Below are positions 31,859 to 40,490 of a stretch of 64,000 bases of DNA, piece by piece. Positions within the stretch are counted from its first letter, which is position 1; each line of letters opens with the position of its first letter. The DNA lies in the NCBI GenBank assembly GCA_018268755.1, contig JAFDVW010000008.1, forward strand, positions 171,377 through 235,376, given 5' to 3'. The notes under the pieces are model-generated. The model was not told the DNA's origin and did not search any database. It worked only from the letters and a program-made list of their open reading frames with translations. Position numbers and translations under genes: made by a program. This DNA is from Acidobacteriota bacterium. GTDB lineage: Bacteria; Acidobacteriota; Terriglobia; Terriglobales; Acidobacteriaceae.

Positions 31859-33772
31859 ATGAGCTATCAGGTCCTGGCGCGCAAATACCGTCCGCAGAAA
31901 TTCTCCGAGGTCATTGGCCAGGAACACGTTACCCGCACTCTGAAAAACGCCATCGAGCAGGGACGCATCGCTCACGGCTACATTTTCAGCGGCCATCGCG
32001 GCATTGGAAAGACCACCATCGCCCGCATCCTGGCCATGGCTCTGAACTGCCGCTCGGCGGAAAAGCCGGTCACCGAACCTTGCGGCATCTGCGAATCGTG
32101 TACGGAAATTCGTGCCGGAAACTCGGTGGATGTGATAGAGATCGATGCCGCCACCAACCGTGGCATCGATGAAATCCGCGAGTTGCGCGAGGCCGCCCGC
32201 TACCGCCCGGCGCGCGATCGCTACAAGATCTACATTCTCGATGAGGCGCACCAGATCACCGACGCCGCCTTCAATGCGCTCCTCAAAACCCTCGAGGAGC
32301 CGCCCGGCCACGTAGTCTTCATGATGGCCACCACCGAGCCCGAGGACATTCCGCAGACCATCCGCTCGCGCTGCCAGCATTTCAGCTTTCATGCCGTGCG
32401 TTTTGAGGACATCCTGGGGCAGTTGCGTGATCTGATCGGACGGGAAAATATCGAGGCGGACGAGGACGCGCTGGCCCTGCTGGCCGAGGCCGGGGACGGG
32501 TCCATGCGCGATGCGCTCTCCATCCTCGACCAGGCCATTGCCTCGCGTGAAGGCAAGCTCACCGCCGACGCGGTGCGGCAGCTGGTAGGAGCGGCGCCGT
32601 CGGGCATTATTGAAGAAGTCATGCAGGCGGTGGCGCGCAGCGCCAGCGATGAAATTCTGCGCACCGTGGACAAGCTCCTGGCGGAAGGTCACAATCCCAC
32701 ACACTTTGCCAAGCAGATGGTGCGTTTTCTGCGCAATGCCGTGGTCGCCAAAGTGGCGGGACGCGACTCTTCCCTGCTGCAGATTTCCAGCGACGAGCGC
32801 GACCGGGTCACCCGTGTGGCCGAGCTCTTCAGCGAAGAAGATCTGACCCGCCATTTGCAGATCATGCTGCGCACCCATTCCGAACTGGGCTATCGGCAGG
32901 AGCAACGCTTTCATTTGGAGCTGGGACTGTTGAAGCTGTCGCATGCCCAGCGCTTGCTGCCACTGGAGCAATTGCTGAGCGAAAACGCGGCAACCACGCC
33001 GGCTGCCACGGCCTCGCCACGCACCCCAACCCGGCCGGCGCCCGTCCCCGAGCCGCGAAAGTCCGAACTCCCAGGTTCGCCGGCACGCCCCAGCTATGTT
33101 TCTCCTTTTGCCGCCGATTCCGCTCGCAAGGGCGGAGCTAAGAGTGAAATGTCCACGGAGAGCGCAAGCGGTCCCCGCCTGGTGACGCAGGCCCCGGTCA
33201 TGGCGCGGGTGGTCATGGGTTCGGCGGCCCCGGCGGTGCAGGAACCGTCTGTGATCTCCGCCCCCAATCCGGAAGCGCCCGCAATGCCGGAAATCCAGAC
33301 GGAAGCCGAGCCCGTACAGGAAACAGCCGTCCCCAACGACCCGGTCCCGCTGGCACCCACCGCGCCGACCACAGAAACCGAGGGAGCCGAGGAGGTGCGC
33401 ATGGCGGTACTCAACGCCCTCGCCGGCCACCAAATGCTGGCCTCGCGGCTGGAGACCGGCGAGTGGCAGTTGCAAGGTAACGAGCTGGTGATTAAAGTGG
33501 CGGCGTCGGCGACTGTCATTGATATGACGCTGGGCCCTGACGCAAAGAAGCTGATTGTGGCGGCGGCCAGCGGCGTGCTGAAACGCGCAGTCAAGTTGAA
33601 AGTAGTTCCCGGGGCCGCACCGCAAGCTACGGCCAGCGCGCCTCGCCCCACACCAAGCGCGCCCAGCGGGAGTGCGCGCAGCCGGGTGGAACAGGACCCC
33701 TTGGTACAGAGGATGAAAGAGAAATTTGGTGCGGAAATTCGCACCATCATTGACTACCGGGAAAAACGATAG
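31859..33772 (+). CDS. dnaX: DNA polymerase III subunit gamma/tau
   Basis: The clamp-loader ATPase. VLARKYRPQKFSEVIGQEHV opens the AAA+ module, FSGHRGIGKTTIARI is Walker A, the zinc ligands are in LNCRSAEKPV and CGICESC, LDEAHQITDAAFNALLKTLE is Walker B, and TTEPEDIPQTIRSRC is sensor 1. After about residue 380 there is a Pro/Ala-rich linker and a C-terminal tau-like part that binds the replicase core. 637 residues. It heads the conserved dnaX-ybaB-recR cluster. Confidence 0.96.
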   Translation: MSYQVLARKYRPQKFSEVIGQEHVTRTLKNAIEQGRIAHGYIFSGHRGIGKTTIARILAMALNCRSAEKPVTEPCGICESCTEIRAGNSVDVIEIDAATNRGIDEIRELREAARYRPARDRYKIYILDEAHQITDAAFNALLKTLEEPPGHVVFMMATTEPEDIPQTIRSRCQHFSFHAVRFEDILGQLRDLIGRENIEADEDALALLAEAGDGSMRDALSILDQAIASREGKLTADAVRQLVGAAPSGIIEEVMQAVARSASDEILRTVDKLLAEGHNPTHFAKQMVRFLRNAVVAKVAGRDSSLLQISSDERDRVTRVAELFSEEDLTRHLQIMLRTHSELGYRQEQRFHLELGLLKLSHAQRLLPLEQLLSENAATTPAATASPRTPTRPAPVPEPRKSELPGSPARPSYVSPFAADSARKGGAKSEMSTESASGPRLVTQAPVMARVVMGSAAPAVQEPSVISAPNPEAPAMPEIQTEAEPVQETAVPNDPVPLAPTAPTTETEGAEEVRMAVLNALAGHQMLASRLETGEWQLQGNELVIKVAASATVIDMTLGPDAKKLIVAAASGVLKRAVKLKVVPGAAPQATASAPRPTPSAPSGSARSRVEQDPLVQRMKEKFGAEIRTIIDYREKR

Positions 33773-33841
33773 GATGGAAAGCTTTCGAGTTGCCGGGTTC
33801 GGATTTCGATCCCGGACCAGCGTCTGGCGATAGGACAAATT

Positions 33842-34138
33842 ATGGGCGGATTTAACCTGCAAGAATTGATGTCGCAGGCAAAGAAACAGACGGAAGTCCT
33901 GCAAAAAAAGATGGAAGAGACGGTGGTCGAGGCCTCTTCCGGCGGCGGCAGCGTGACCGTTAAAATGAACGGCCGCAAACAGGTCTTGGGCGTCAAAATT
34001 GAGCCGGACGCGGTGCAATCCGGCGACCTTGAAATGTTGCAGGACCTGGTGGCCGCGGCGGTGAATGCCGCCGGGCAAAAGGTCGATGACGCGATGCAGT
34101 CCACGCTGGGCGGCATGCTCGGCGGGCTGGGGCAGTAG
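33842..34138 (+). CDS. ybaB: Nucleoid-associated protein YbaB/EbfC
   Basis: A 98-residue dimeric DNA-binding protein. ELMSQAKKQTEVLQKKMEE is the N-terminal helix, VKMNGRKQVLGVKIEPDA the beta meander, and LVAAAVNAAGQKVDDAM the C-terminal helix. It lies 69 bases after dnaX and before recR, the classical order. A Gly-rich tail, GGMLGGLGQ, is normal for the family. Confidence 0.94.
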   Translation: MGGFNLQELMSQAKKQTEVLQKKMEETVVEASSGGGSVTVKMNGRKQVLGVKIEPDAVQSGDLEMLQDLVAAAVNAAGQKVDDAMQSTLGGMLGGLGQ

Positions 34139-34150
34139 GGATTTGTAATT

Positions 34151-34270
34151 TGGCAATCGGGGAATTTTGTAATTTGAGAGCCCGCTTGCGAAAGTTCGGA
34201 ATCACTACTCGCTGCCGTATTCGGCAACTTGTTTTTGCAATTACGCAATTACCAAATTACCCGATTACCA
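34151..34270. repeat. AT-rich degenerate inverted repeat before recR
   Basis: The ybaB-recR space holds two AT-rich arms. GGCAATCGGGGAATTTTGTA (from 34148) largely complements AATTACCAAATTACCCGATT on the right. Each arm is built of short repeats such as AATTACC. It would fold into a long hairpin in the polycistronic mRNA just before recR. Confidence 0.5.
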
Positions 34271-34285
34271 AATTTTAAAATTCCC

Positions 34286-34885
34286 ATGTCTAGATTTGCC
34301 GAGCCGATGACCCGGCTCATTGACGAACTGAAGAAGCTGCCCGGCATCGGCAGCAAGACGGCCCAGCGTCTGGCCTTCCATATTCTCCGCTCCAGCGAGG
34401 ACGATGCTGAAGCCCTGGCCGCGGCGGTGCGCGACGTAAAGGCCAGCCTGCGCCTGTGCTCCATCTGCAACAACATCACCGACGTAGACCCCTGCGTCTA
34501 TTGCAGCAGCCCCACTCGCAACCAGCGGCTCATCTGCGTGGTGGAAGAGCCCACCAACATCGCCGCCATCGAAAAGACCAAGCATTTCAACGGCGTCTAT
34601 CACGTGCTGCATGGGGCTATCTCGCCTCTGCATGGCGTCGGGCCGGAGCAGCTGCGCATCTCCAACCTGATGCAGCGCGTGGAAGACGGCCAAGCGGATG
34701 AAGTGATCCTGGCCACCAATCCCACGGTGGAAGGCGAGGCCACGGCGACCTATCTTTCCGGCCAGCTGCGCCGCGCCGGACTCAAGGTCACACGCATCGC
34801 CACCGGCATCCCGGCGGGCAGCGATATTGAATATGCCGACGAGATCACCATGCTGAAAGCCATGGAAGGGCGGCGGGAACTCTAG
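34286..34885 (+). CDS. recR: Recombination mediator RecR
   Basis: Works with RecF/RecO to load RecA at gaps. 199 residues. An N-terminal helix-hairpin-helix ([19 protein letters not shown]) is followed by a four-Cys zinc finger ([16 protein letters not shown]). A Toprim domain ([14 protein letters not shown], then [17 protein letters not shown]) and [16 protein letters not shown] follow. ATG 34286 (MSRFAEPM) is chosen; the frame continues upstream to 34229 but that part is AT-rich non-coding sequence. Confidence 0.96.
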   Translation: MSRFAEPMTRLIDELKKLPGIGSKTAQRLAFHILRSSEDDAEALAAAVRDVKASLRLCSICNNITDVDPCVYCSSPTRNQRLICVVEEPTNIAAIEKTKHFNGVYHVLHGAISPLHGVGPEQLRISNLMQRVEDGQADEVILATNPTVEGEATATYLSGQLRRAGLKVTRIATGIPAGSDIEYADEITMLKAMEGRREL

Positions 34886-34966
34886 TGCAGCATGAGTTGT
34901 GCAAAATTTTGAACTGGGTGCTTAGGGCTGGGGCCCTCACGGACCCCGAAAACACTCCCTCACAAA

Positions 34967-34988
34967 TTGATAGATAATTATTTATCAA
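34967..34988. promoter_or_regulatory. 22-base AT-only palindrome
   Basis: TTGATAGATAATTATTTATC plus AA is a 22-base palindrome with one mismatched pair. It lies about 80 bases after recR and before a candidate RNA gene, and stands out because almost all surrounding DNA is GC-rich. It could be an operator, an UP-element or an integration relic. Confidence 0.5.
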
Positions 34989-35019
34989 TAACTTACAAAT
35001 ATATCCACAATTAAGACTA

Positions 35020-35210
35020 TAGGTTTGCGAATGGCCGATGGATTGCGGCCTTGCCCGCCGGCTCCTTGATTTTTGGCTGACGCAAGGAGATGCAAGGTTC
35101 GCTGACAAACCTGCCAGCCGCATTTTCGGCGCCAGTCGCGCCGTGCTGCGATGTAAACGCATCCCAACTCGACGCCACGAAAACCGGGCCAACCAGCCCG
35201 GTTTTTCTTT
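35020..35210 (+). ncRNA. Candidate structured RNA with its own terminator
   Basis: No plausible protein is encoded in the 406 bases between recR and the nuclease gene. An AT-rich zone with TTACAA and TATAGG (about 34993-35023) could be a promoter. Within it, CTCCTTG (35062-35068) pairs with CAAGGAG (35083-35089), GGCG with CGCC-type arms near 35126, and TGCG with CGCA near 35150-35165. The transcript would end at the strong terminator 35180-35210. No tRNA, 6S, tmRNA, SRP or common riboswitch core was recognised. The 5' end is a guess. Confidence 0.35.
35180..35210 (+). terminator. Strong rho-independent terminator
   Basis: AAAACCGGGC (35180-35189) pairs with GCCCGGTTTT (35196-35205) across a 6-base loop, followed by TCTTT. 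It is far (295 bases) from the recR stop, so it may end a separate small transcript or the recR mRNA. Confidence 0.85.
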
Positions 35211-35253
35211 ATGGATTTTTTGTGTGGAGCGGGCACTCTCGCCCGCGAAGTCT

Positions 35254-35273
35254 GGCGGACAGGAGTGTCCGCC
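35254..35273. repeat. REP-like hairpin
   Basis: GGCGGACA / TGTCCGCC, a perfect 8-base inverted repeat around GGAG, just before the end of the nuclease gene. A shorter GCGGGC...GCCCGC pair lies at about 35229-35247. Confidence 0.7.
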
Positions 35274-35291
35274 CCACATCTTTGCCGCCAT

Positions 35292-35852
35292 CTATTGGGT
35301 AGGCAGCAACTCTTCGGGATCGAGAAAAACATTCTCTTCGGCTTCGCCGGAAAGCAGACCTTCCGGCAACGTACCCCGGTTATATTCCGCCATGCGGTTC
35401 TTCCACTTGAGGAAGTCGGTGATGCTTTGCGGCTCAATGCGGACTTCCACCCGCCGCAAGCTGGCCAGCAGCAGGTTCATCTCATAGCGGAAGCCCTTGG
35501 CGGTGCGTAGATTTTTGGCGGAAGGCTGCACCATTTCCAGGCGACGGTTTTTCACCTCGAGCAGCCCCCAGCCCGGCGGCAGTTCTTCCGGCCGCAGCAG
35601 ACTTCCCTGGGTCAGGTAAAACCGTTCACATCCCAAACCCATCTCGGGCTTGCGGCGGAAGGGCTTTTCGCGGTCGGCGAGAAAATCGCCGCGGGAAACC
35701 TTGCACTCGACGAGGACCGAGTGACTTTGCCCTTTCCAGCCGATGGCGTCGGGCATCTCTCCGCTGGCGCATGCCTGCTCCGAGAGCACCACGCCGCAGC
35801 GATAGCGGCGAAGCCAGGCGACAGCCGTCGAGACCAGTTGGGCATGCGTCAT
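35292..35852 (-). CDS. PD-(D/E)XK nuclease-like protein (MmcB-like)
   Basis: 186 residues. The restriction-fold signature is visible: Asp35 in MPDAIGWKG and Glu-x-Lys (49-51) in SVLVECKVSRGDFLADREK, which matches the MmcB-type DNA repair fold. ATG 35852 (MTHAQLVSTAV) is chosen; the longer frame to 35963 crosses a REP hairpin. The C-terminal half, with RTAKGFRYEMNLLLASL, is not recognised. It is convergent with the candidate RNA at 35020-35210 and lies 119 bases after the CHAD-HD gene on the same strand. Confidence 0.78.
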   Translation of the reverse strand: MTHAQLVSTAVAWLRRYRCGVVLSEQACASGEMPDAIGWKGQSHSVLVECKVSRGDFLADREKPFRRKPEMGLGCERFYLTQGSLLRPEELPPGWGLLEVKNRRLEMVQPSAKNLRTAKGFRYEMNLLLASLRRVEVRIEPQSITDFLKWKNRMAEYNRGTLPEGLLSGEAEENVFLDPEELLPTQ

Positions 35853-35939
35853 AGGTGCAATCTTAGCTTGTACCGGAAGGTCCGGGGAGACGAAAGTGTC
35901 TGGCTGGTTTCCCGCGTAGACACTGATCCGAGGGCTTTT

Positions 35940-35959
35940 CGCGGGCAAGAGTGCCCGCG
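35940..35959. repeat. REP-like hairpin
   Basis: CGCGGGCA / TGCCCGCG with loop AGAG, followed by GCCACAGGA as in the copy at 23756. It separates the CHAD-HD and nuclease genes. Confidence 0.8.
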
Positions 35960-35971
35960 CCACAGGAACTC

Positions 35972-37417
35972 TTACTTCTTTGAACGCAACGGACGAACCA
36001 CGATCGGCCGGCGGTAGACGACCTCGAGCAGGTGGCGTCCGGCGGCGATGGCTTCCGCGTCGCGGCGATGGGGGGAATATCCCTGCGCGGCAATGACGAT
36101 CGTCTTCGGCTCCACATGCAGCTGCAGCCGCTGGATGCTCCGTCCACTGGCGAAAGCATCGGCCAGGCGCAGAATCCCAGCCAGGCGCAACACTTCCCTC
36201 TTCTCCTCCGCGGTCAGCCCCTGCAGAGCAGGATGCCGCGGTTGGGGCAAGGCTCCCTGATGGTAGCGCGCCACGATGGCCACCAGATCCAGTTCTTCCT
36301 TACTCCAGCCCATGGGCGGAATGAGACGCCGCAGCAAGCGATGCGAAATTTTATGGTGTCCCTTTTCTTTGCGGGCCAGGCCCACGTTATGCAGAAGTGC
36401 AGCCAGCGCCAGAATGCGGCGTGAGGACTCGCGTCCTTCCGGCTGGGGCAAACCGTCGTAGAGTTGCAAAGCTAATTGCCGGACGTGGCGGGTATGGGCG
36501 AAATCGGGATCGAGCAGAGAGGCCCACAAGGTCAGACGGCGCTGGGCTCCGGCCTCGATCTGCTCTCCCTGGGGCAGATGGGCCCGCCAGGCCGCCCACC
36601 GAGACTGCGGCCCCAGCATCCTTTCGCGGTACTGGGCAATCCGGCGCTCCCGCTGCTCTTTGATTTTGGCCTGCCATTGCGCCCGCGATTCTTCTTCCAG
36701 GAAGACGTTGGCCTGCACCGCGGTGGCCCACAGGACATCGAGGTCATGCACTTCGCCCAGGAGGTCCTGCAAATGCTTCAAGTCGCTCTTCCAGGCGGCA
36801 TGCTGTTCGGGAAGAAAGTTCTCCACGATGTAGCGGAAGCGTTTGATGCCGATACGCAGGTCGTGCAAGGCCACCTGGCTGCGATTGCGCAAGGCGCGAC
36901 GATGCAGGTCGTAGGCATGGGCCCAGCGCTCCAGGGCCAAGTGGCGAAACAGCAGGCTTCCCGGACGTATCCGGGCCGCGCGCTTGGGCAAAACCCGGGA
37001 CCAGCGCAGCCACTGCTTACGATCAAACCCCTGCAGCGACTGTGCCGCTTGCGTCTTCAGCTGGATTTCACGGCCGGCGAGAAACTGCAGCAGACGGGTG
37101 CCCGCGGGATCGCCCTCGGGATCGAGTTTGTGCACCCACTCTTCCGCCACCTGCACATCGCGCAACTCGCCTAGACTGCGAAACAGCTGGCGCCCGGCCT
37201 TCTTCATGGCCTTCCAAGCGGGGTCGGGATCCAGCGCGATGAAGCCGTCCGCAAGAGATCGGCAGCGCCGCAGGGCCACGCGTAGATCGTGCACCGGATC
37301 AGCCGCGAACCCCACGCTGGCGCGATCACATTCTTCCAGGACGCGGTGCATCCATAGAGCCAGGCCGACGAGCGGGGCGGGCTTGGCTGCGGGAGTGAGG
37401 GGAGACGAGATCGACAT
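35972..37417 (-). CDS. CHAD-HD fusion protein
   Basis: 481 residues. A CHAD domain (about 10-270) contains two halves, each with the conserved His and Arg/Lys helix: VHDLRVALRRCRSL (42-55) and LHDLRIGIKRFRYIVEN (184-200). CHAD domains bind polyphosphate. The C-terminal half (about 310-475) resembles the HD domain of Ppx/GppA exopolyphosphatases, with LAALLHNVGLARKEKG and HHKISHRLL, then FASGRSIQ. The usual HD Asp is Asn (HN at 343-344), so hydrolysis may be impaired. ATG 37417 (MSISSPLT) is chosen; longer starts to 37684 add a composition unlike the rest. It is divergent from the HEAT/PilZ gene. Confidence 0.85.
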   Translation of the reverse strand: MSISSPLTPAAKPAPLVGLALWMHRVLEECDRASVGFAADPVHDLRVALRRCRSLADGFIALDPDPAWKAMKKAGRQLFRSLGELRDVQVAEEWVHKLDPEGDPAGTRLLQFLAGREIQLKTQAAQSLQGFDRKQWLRWSRVLPKRAARIRPGSLLFRHLALERWAHAYDLHRRALRNRSQVALHDLRIGIKRFRYIVENFLPEQHAAWKSDLKHLQDLLGEVHDLDVLWATAVQANVFLEEESRAQWQAKIKEQRERRIAQYRERMLGPQSRWAAWRAHLPQGEQIEAGAQRRLTLWASLLDPDFAHTRHVRQLALQLYDGLPQPEGRESSRRILALAALLHNVGLARKEKGHHKISHRLLRRLIPPMGWSKEELDLVAIVARYHQGALPQPRHPALQGLTAEEKREVLRLAGILRLADAFASGRSIQRLQLHVEPKTIVIAAQGYSPHRRDAEAIAAGRHLLEVVYRRPIVVRPLRSKK

Positions 37418-37698
37418 ATCCTTTTCTATATTGATATCGCAATTTTTCGATTTGTGGGGGAAGGGATCACCACATCCCCTGGAGGCCCCTACAACTTGCG
37501 AAGAATCAATACCTTGGGTGGGGTGCGCCGCAAACCCGGCAAAGCTCCCCGGCTGGGCCGGCATTTCATTGCGGGAAGGGGGCGGCAACCGCCTTTCCGG
37601 CCCCCGGTCATACAGCATCCATAGATTCCCAGTTATTACCTCCGTAATGTGGATGGACTTACCGTTCCGCATTACGCTAGCCAAGTACCTGAAACATT

Positions 37699-37712
37699 AG
37701 GAGCGGCCTATT
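37699..37712 (+). promoter_or_regulatory. Shine-Dalgarno and probable ATT start of the HEAT/PilZ gene
   Basis: AGGAG (37699-37703) lies exactly 6 bases before ATT (37710-37712), which is in frame with the PilZ gene. The 19 codons between it and GTG 37767 are open and protein-like (PTADTTAKESRIASARAF). The frame is closed upstream by TAG at 37698. GTG 37767 has no Shine-Dalgarno. The rest of 37418-37698 shows only the GGGAT / ATCCC hairpin near 37464 and no clear promoter. Confidence 0.5.
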
Positions 37713-37766
37713 CCTACCGCAGACACCACCGCCAAAGAGAGCCGGATTGCCTCGGCCCGTGCCTTT

Positions 37767-40421
37767 GTGCACAGCCTGAACATTCTGGTCAAATACGTAC
37801 GTCTGTACGGCTTTGAACACACGCGCACCGAGAAACAGTTCGAGACGGCGTGGAGCGAATTGCAGAACGGGCTGCCCAAGAGCGGCGACGGATTTCTGCT
37901 GGGCGTCTCGGACAACAAGCTACTGATTGACGGGATCCTGCTCGAAACCGGACAAGCCGAGCGCAGTTTCGCGCAATTGCTCACCACCGCCGGACTGGCC
38001 AGCATTCATTTTTCCAGCAAAGTCACGGAAGAGGACTTCGCCCGCCTGGTGCGCGCTTTTGCCGTGGGAGGGTCCAAGGCACAGGACGTAGGCAAACAGA
38101 TCAAAGAGACTTTCGGAGATAGCAAACAAGCCTCCATCCGCATCAACGAAGTGAAATTTGTGGCCGCCGACCCGGCCACCGGAGATGTGGCGATTGCCGC
38201 GCAAATCGCCGCCCAGACTTTAGGCCCGGAATTCAAGGAGTGGCTGAACGATCCGCAGAAGTTGCTGCAATTGATCGCCGCGGCGGAAGGGGCGCACGGA
38301 GGCGGGGGCGGCAGCGGAGACAGCAGCGGAGCTCCGGGGGAGGAAACGGCCCCCGTCGGCAGCGTCCCGAACGTAAAAGTGCCCGGCGGCAATATCCCTG
38401 GAGGCGGCTGGGAAGGCGGCGTGGTGCCGCTGCAGGAAGAAGAGGTCATTCAAGCCATTCGCCTGCTGACCCGCTTCGGCGAAGTCGGCGGCGACCCTCA
38501 TGTTCGCCCGGAAACTCTGCAAAAAGAACTCAATGAGGTAGATCCCAACACCAAACTCAACCTGCAGCAACTGCTGCAATCTCTGGCGGCTTCGTCGACC
38601 ACGGCGGACCAGAATGACACCCCGCTGCTGATGAAAGCGGCGGAGCATATGGCGATCCGCTTCGCCCTGGAACGGTTTCAGAAAGGTGAAGTCAAGGTCA
38701 ATGCCGTACACCAGATGATGGAGCACATGAGCCGGCAGATGGACACCTTGCGCCGCATCCTGCGGCTGCAGGAAGAGAAGATGAGCAAGGCCGGCATCCT
38801 GGTGGAATCGCATGCCGATATTCTGGACCGGTTGTTCTGGGCGGAAGTCCCGGAAGCCGGCAAGAAGAGCGTGCTGCTCTCGAATGAGGCGCCCTGTGTG
38901 CCTCCGCGCAACGTCCGCCAGTTTGTGGAGCTGCTGCTGGAGCGCGGCGACAAAGAAACCGCCGACGCCATTCTGCGCAACTATATTTCCTGTCTGGACG
39001 CGAAGGACACCGAGCCCAAGCGCAAGATCGCCATCGGCCTCAGCCAGTTGGCCGATCTCTATACCGGCACCAACGCGGAACTCCTGGCCCACGCGGTGCG
39101 TAAAGTGGGCGAGGCCCTGGCCCGCGAACAGGACAGTGAGCTGCAAAGCCTGCTGGGCGCGGCTTTTGTACGCATGAGCGCCGAGGCCGGCAATCGCAAA
39201 CAATTTAAAGCGCTCAGCGAAGTCTGCGCCGCCATGGATCTGGTGGCCAAACAGCGGCCGGTGCTGGCGGGAGAGTTGCGTCCGCGCATTGGCGTGGAAA
39301 ATCGTCTGCCGGAATTCATCGAAGAGGCGTTGCGCATGCCGCAGGCCTCGCAGGATTTGCTGCAGGTGCTGCGCTTGACTTCAGGCGCAGCTATTGAACA
39401 CTTCTCCGACCGTTTCTTCCGCTGCATGCGCCGCGAAGAGTGCGATCGCATGGTGGAATTGGTAAGCGAGATGGGCGCGCCGGCGCTGGCGCAGCTGCGC
39501 GAAAGCCTGCGCACCGGGCAGCCCCGGCAAGCCGCCGGCGTGGTGGGCCTGCTCAGCCGGCTCGATGTGCCAACCCTGCTGGAGATCCTGCCCTCGCGGC
39601 TTCCCGAGTGGAACCGTTTCTATCACGACATCGTGGTACGGCAGATTGCCTATGGCGCCGCGCCCGACCGCGGCCGTACCTTGCTGGAGCTTCTGGAAGT
39701 CCTCGATGCCCTGGTCCTGCCTCAGGCGCTGGATGAAATCGGCATGAGCGGCGACCGCACGGCGGTGCCGCCGCTGATCGTCATGGCAGAAGCCGGGGAA
39801 GCCCAGGGCCGCACCCCCCTGGTGCAGGTCAAGGCGGTGGAATCCCTTGGCCGCCTGCGCGAGCCGGAAGCCGTTCCTGTACTGCGCAATCTGCTGGAAG
39901 CCAAAAAGCGCTGGAAGTGGGTCAACCACAAGGAGCTGCGCATCGCCGCGGCCCAGGCGCTGGCCAAAATTGATCCGCGCTATGGCAGCCAGGTGGTGGC
40001 GGACAGCGGCCTGGAACCTGGGGAACTGGCCATTGCGCCGCTGGATGCAGCGCCCGCCTGCCCCTGGGTGCGGCAACGGCGCTATGAGCGCGTGGCCCTG
40101 CCCAAGAGCCTGTCGGCCGTCATCAGCAGCTCCTGGGGCAAGTCGAGCATTCTGATTCGCGAATTGAGCCTGGGCGGCGGCATGGGCACAAAAGAAGACA
40201 ATCTGCGTATTGGCTCGGAAGCTAATATCGATATTGCTATCGGCATTAAGCACATCCGCGGGCAGGTCCTGCTGCGCCGCGCCCGTGTCAATGAAGTCGG
40301 CTTCGAGATCGTCAATACTGATCTGGAAAGCCGCTACCGCCTGCGCCGCCTGCTATTGGAAGCGCTGGAACGCGCCCCGGAAACCAAGAGCACGGATTGG
40401 GACGGACAACGCAAAGCGTAG
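37767..40421 (+). CDS. HEAT-repeat protein with C-terminal PilZ domain
   Basis: 884 residues from the first canonical start (GTG 37767); 903 if ATT 37710 is used. An N-terminal domain (about 1-150) is followed by a Gly-rich linker (GGGGGSGDSSG). A long helical region comes next with HEAT-like repeats near 650-760, and then a PilZ domain (about 770-870). The PilZ RxxxR is in RQRRYER, and the second motif reads ELSLGGG, where most c-di-GMP binders have D/N at the first position. It probably senses c-di-GMP and scaffolds another protein. It is followed by a strong terminator and is convergent with atpE. Confidence 0.85.
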   Translation: MHSLNILVKYVRLYGFEHTRTEKQFETAWSELQNGLPKSGDGFLLGVSDNKLLIDGILLETGQAERSFAQLLTTAGLASIHFSSKVTEEDFARLVRAFAVGGSKAQDVGKQIKETFGDSKQASIRINEVKFVAADPATGDVAIAAQIAAQTLGPEFKEWLNDPQKLLQLIAAAEGAHGGGGGSGDSSGAPGEETAPVGSVPNVKVPGGNIPGGGWEGGVVPLQEEEVIQAIRLLTRFGEVGGDPHVRPETLQKELNEVDPNTKLNLQQLLQSLAASSTTADQNDTPLLMKAAEHMAIRFALERFQKGEVKVNAVHQMMEHMSRQMDTLRRILRLQEEKMSKAGILVESHADILDRLFWAEVPEAGKKSVLLSNEAPCVPPRNVRQFVELLLERGDKETADAILRNYISCLDAKDTEPKRKIAIGLSQLADLYTGTNAELLAHAVRKVGEALAREQDSELQSLLGAAFVRMSAEAGNRKQFKALSEVCAAMDLVAKQRPVLAGELRPRIGVENRLPEFIEEALRMPQASQDLLQVLRLTSGAAIEHFSDRFFRCMRREECDRMVELVSEMGAPALAQLRESLRTGQPRQAAGVVGLLSRLDVPTLLEILPSRLPEWNRFYHDIVVRQIAYGAAPDRGRTLLELLEVLDALVLPQALDEIGMSGDRTAVPPLIVMAEAGEAQGRTPLVQVKAVESLGRLREPEAVPVLRNLLEAKKRWKWVNHKELRIAAAQALAKIDPRYGSQVVADSGLEPGELAIAPLDAAPACPWVRQRRYERVALPKSLSAVISSSWGKSSILIRELSLGGGMGTKEDNLRIGSEANIDIAIGIKHIRGQVLLRRARVNEVGFEIVNTDLESRYRLRRLLLEALERAPETKSTDWDGQRKA

Positions 40422-40438
40422 GCTTTCACCAACCATAA

Positions 40439-40469
40439 AAAAGCCCCTGCCGATCCGGCAGGGGCTTTT
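40439..40469. terminator. Bidirectional rho-independent terminator
   Basis: AAAAGCCCCTGCCG (40439-40452) and CGGCAGGGGCTTTT (40456-40469) form a 14-base perfect stem with a 3-base loop. It has A-runs and T-runs on both sides, so it ends both the HEAT/PilZ transcript (plus) and atpE (minus). Confidence 0.95.
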
Positions 40470-40490
40470 GATTTTCCCGTCGAATTGCGC

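Noticed and set aside
31670..34156. Long minus-strand frame across the dnaX region
   Set aside because: It is the shadow of dnaX; only its end, 31316-31669, resembles a STAS protein and has its own GTG and Shine-Dalgarno.
35085..35110. tRNA gene at GCAAGGTTCGC
   Set aside because: No acceptor, D or anticodon arms fit around the GGTTC, so no tRNA is called.
34845..35291. Minus-strand frame of 148 codons between recR and the nuclease gene
   Set aside because: It runs through the terminator and REP hairpins, overlaps recR and shows no protein-like pattern.
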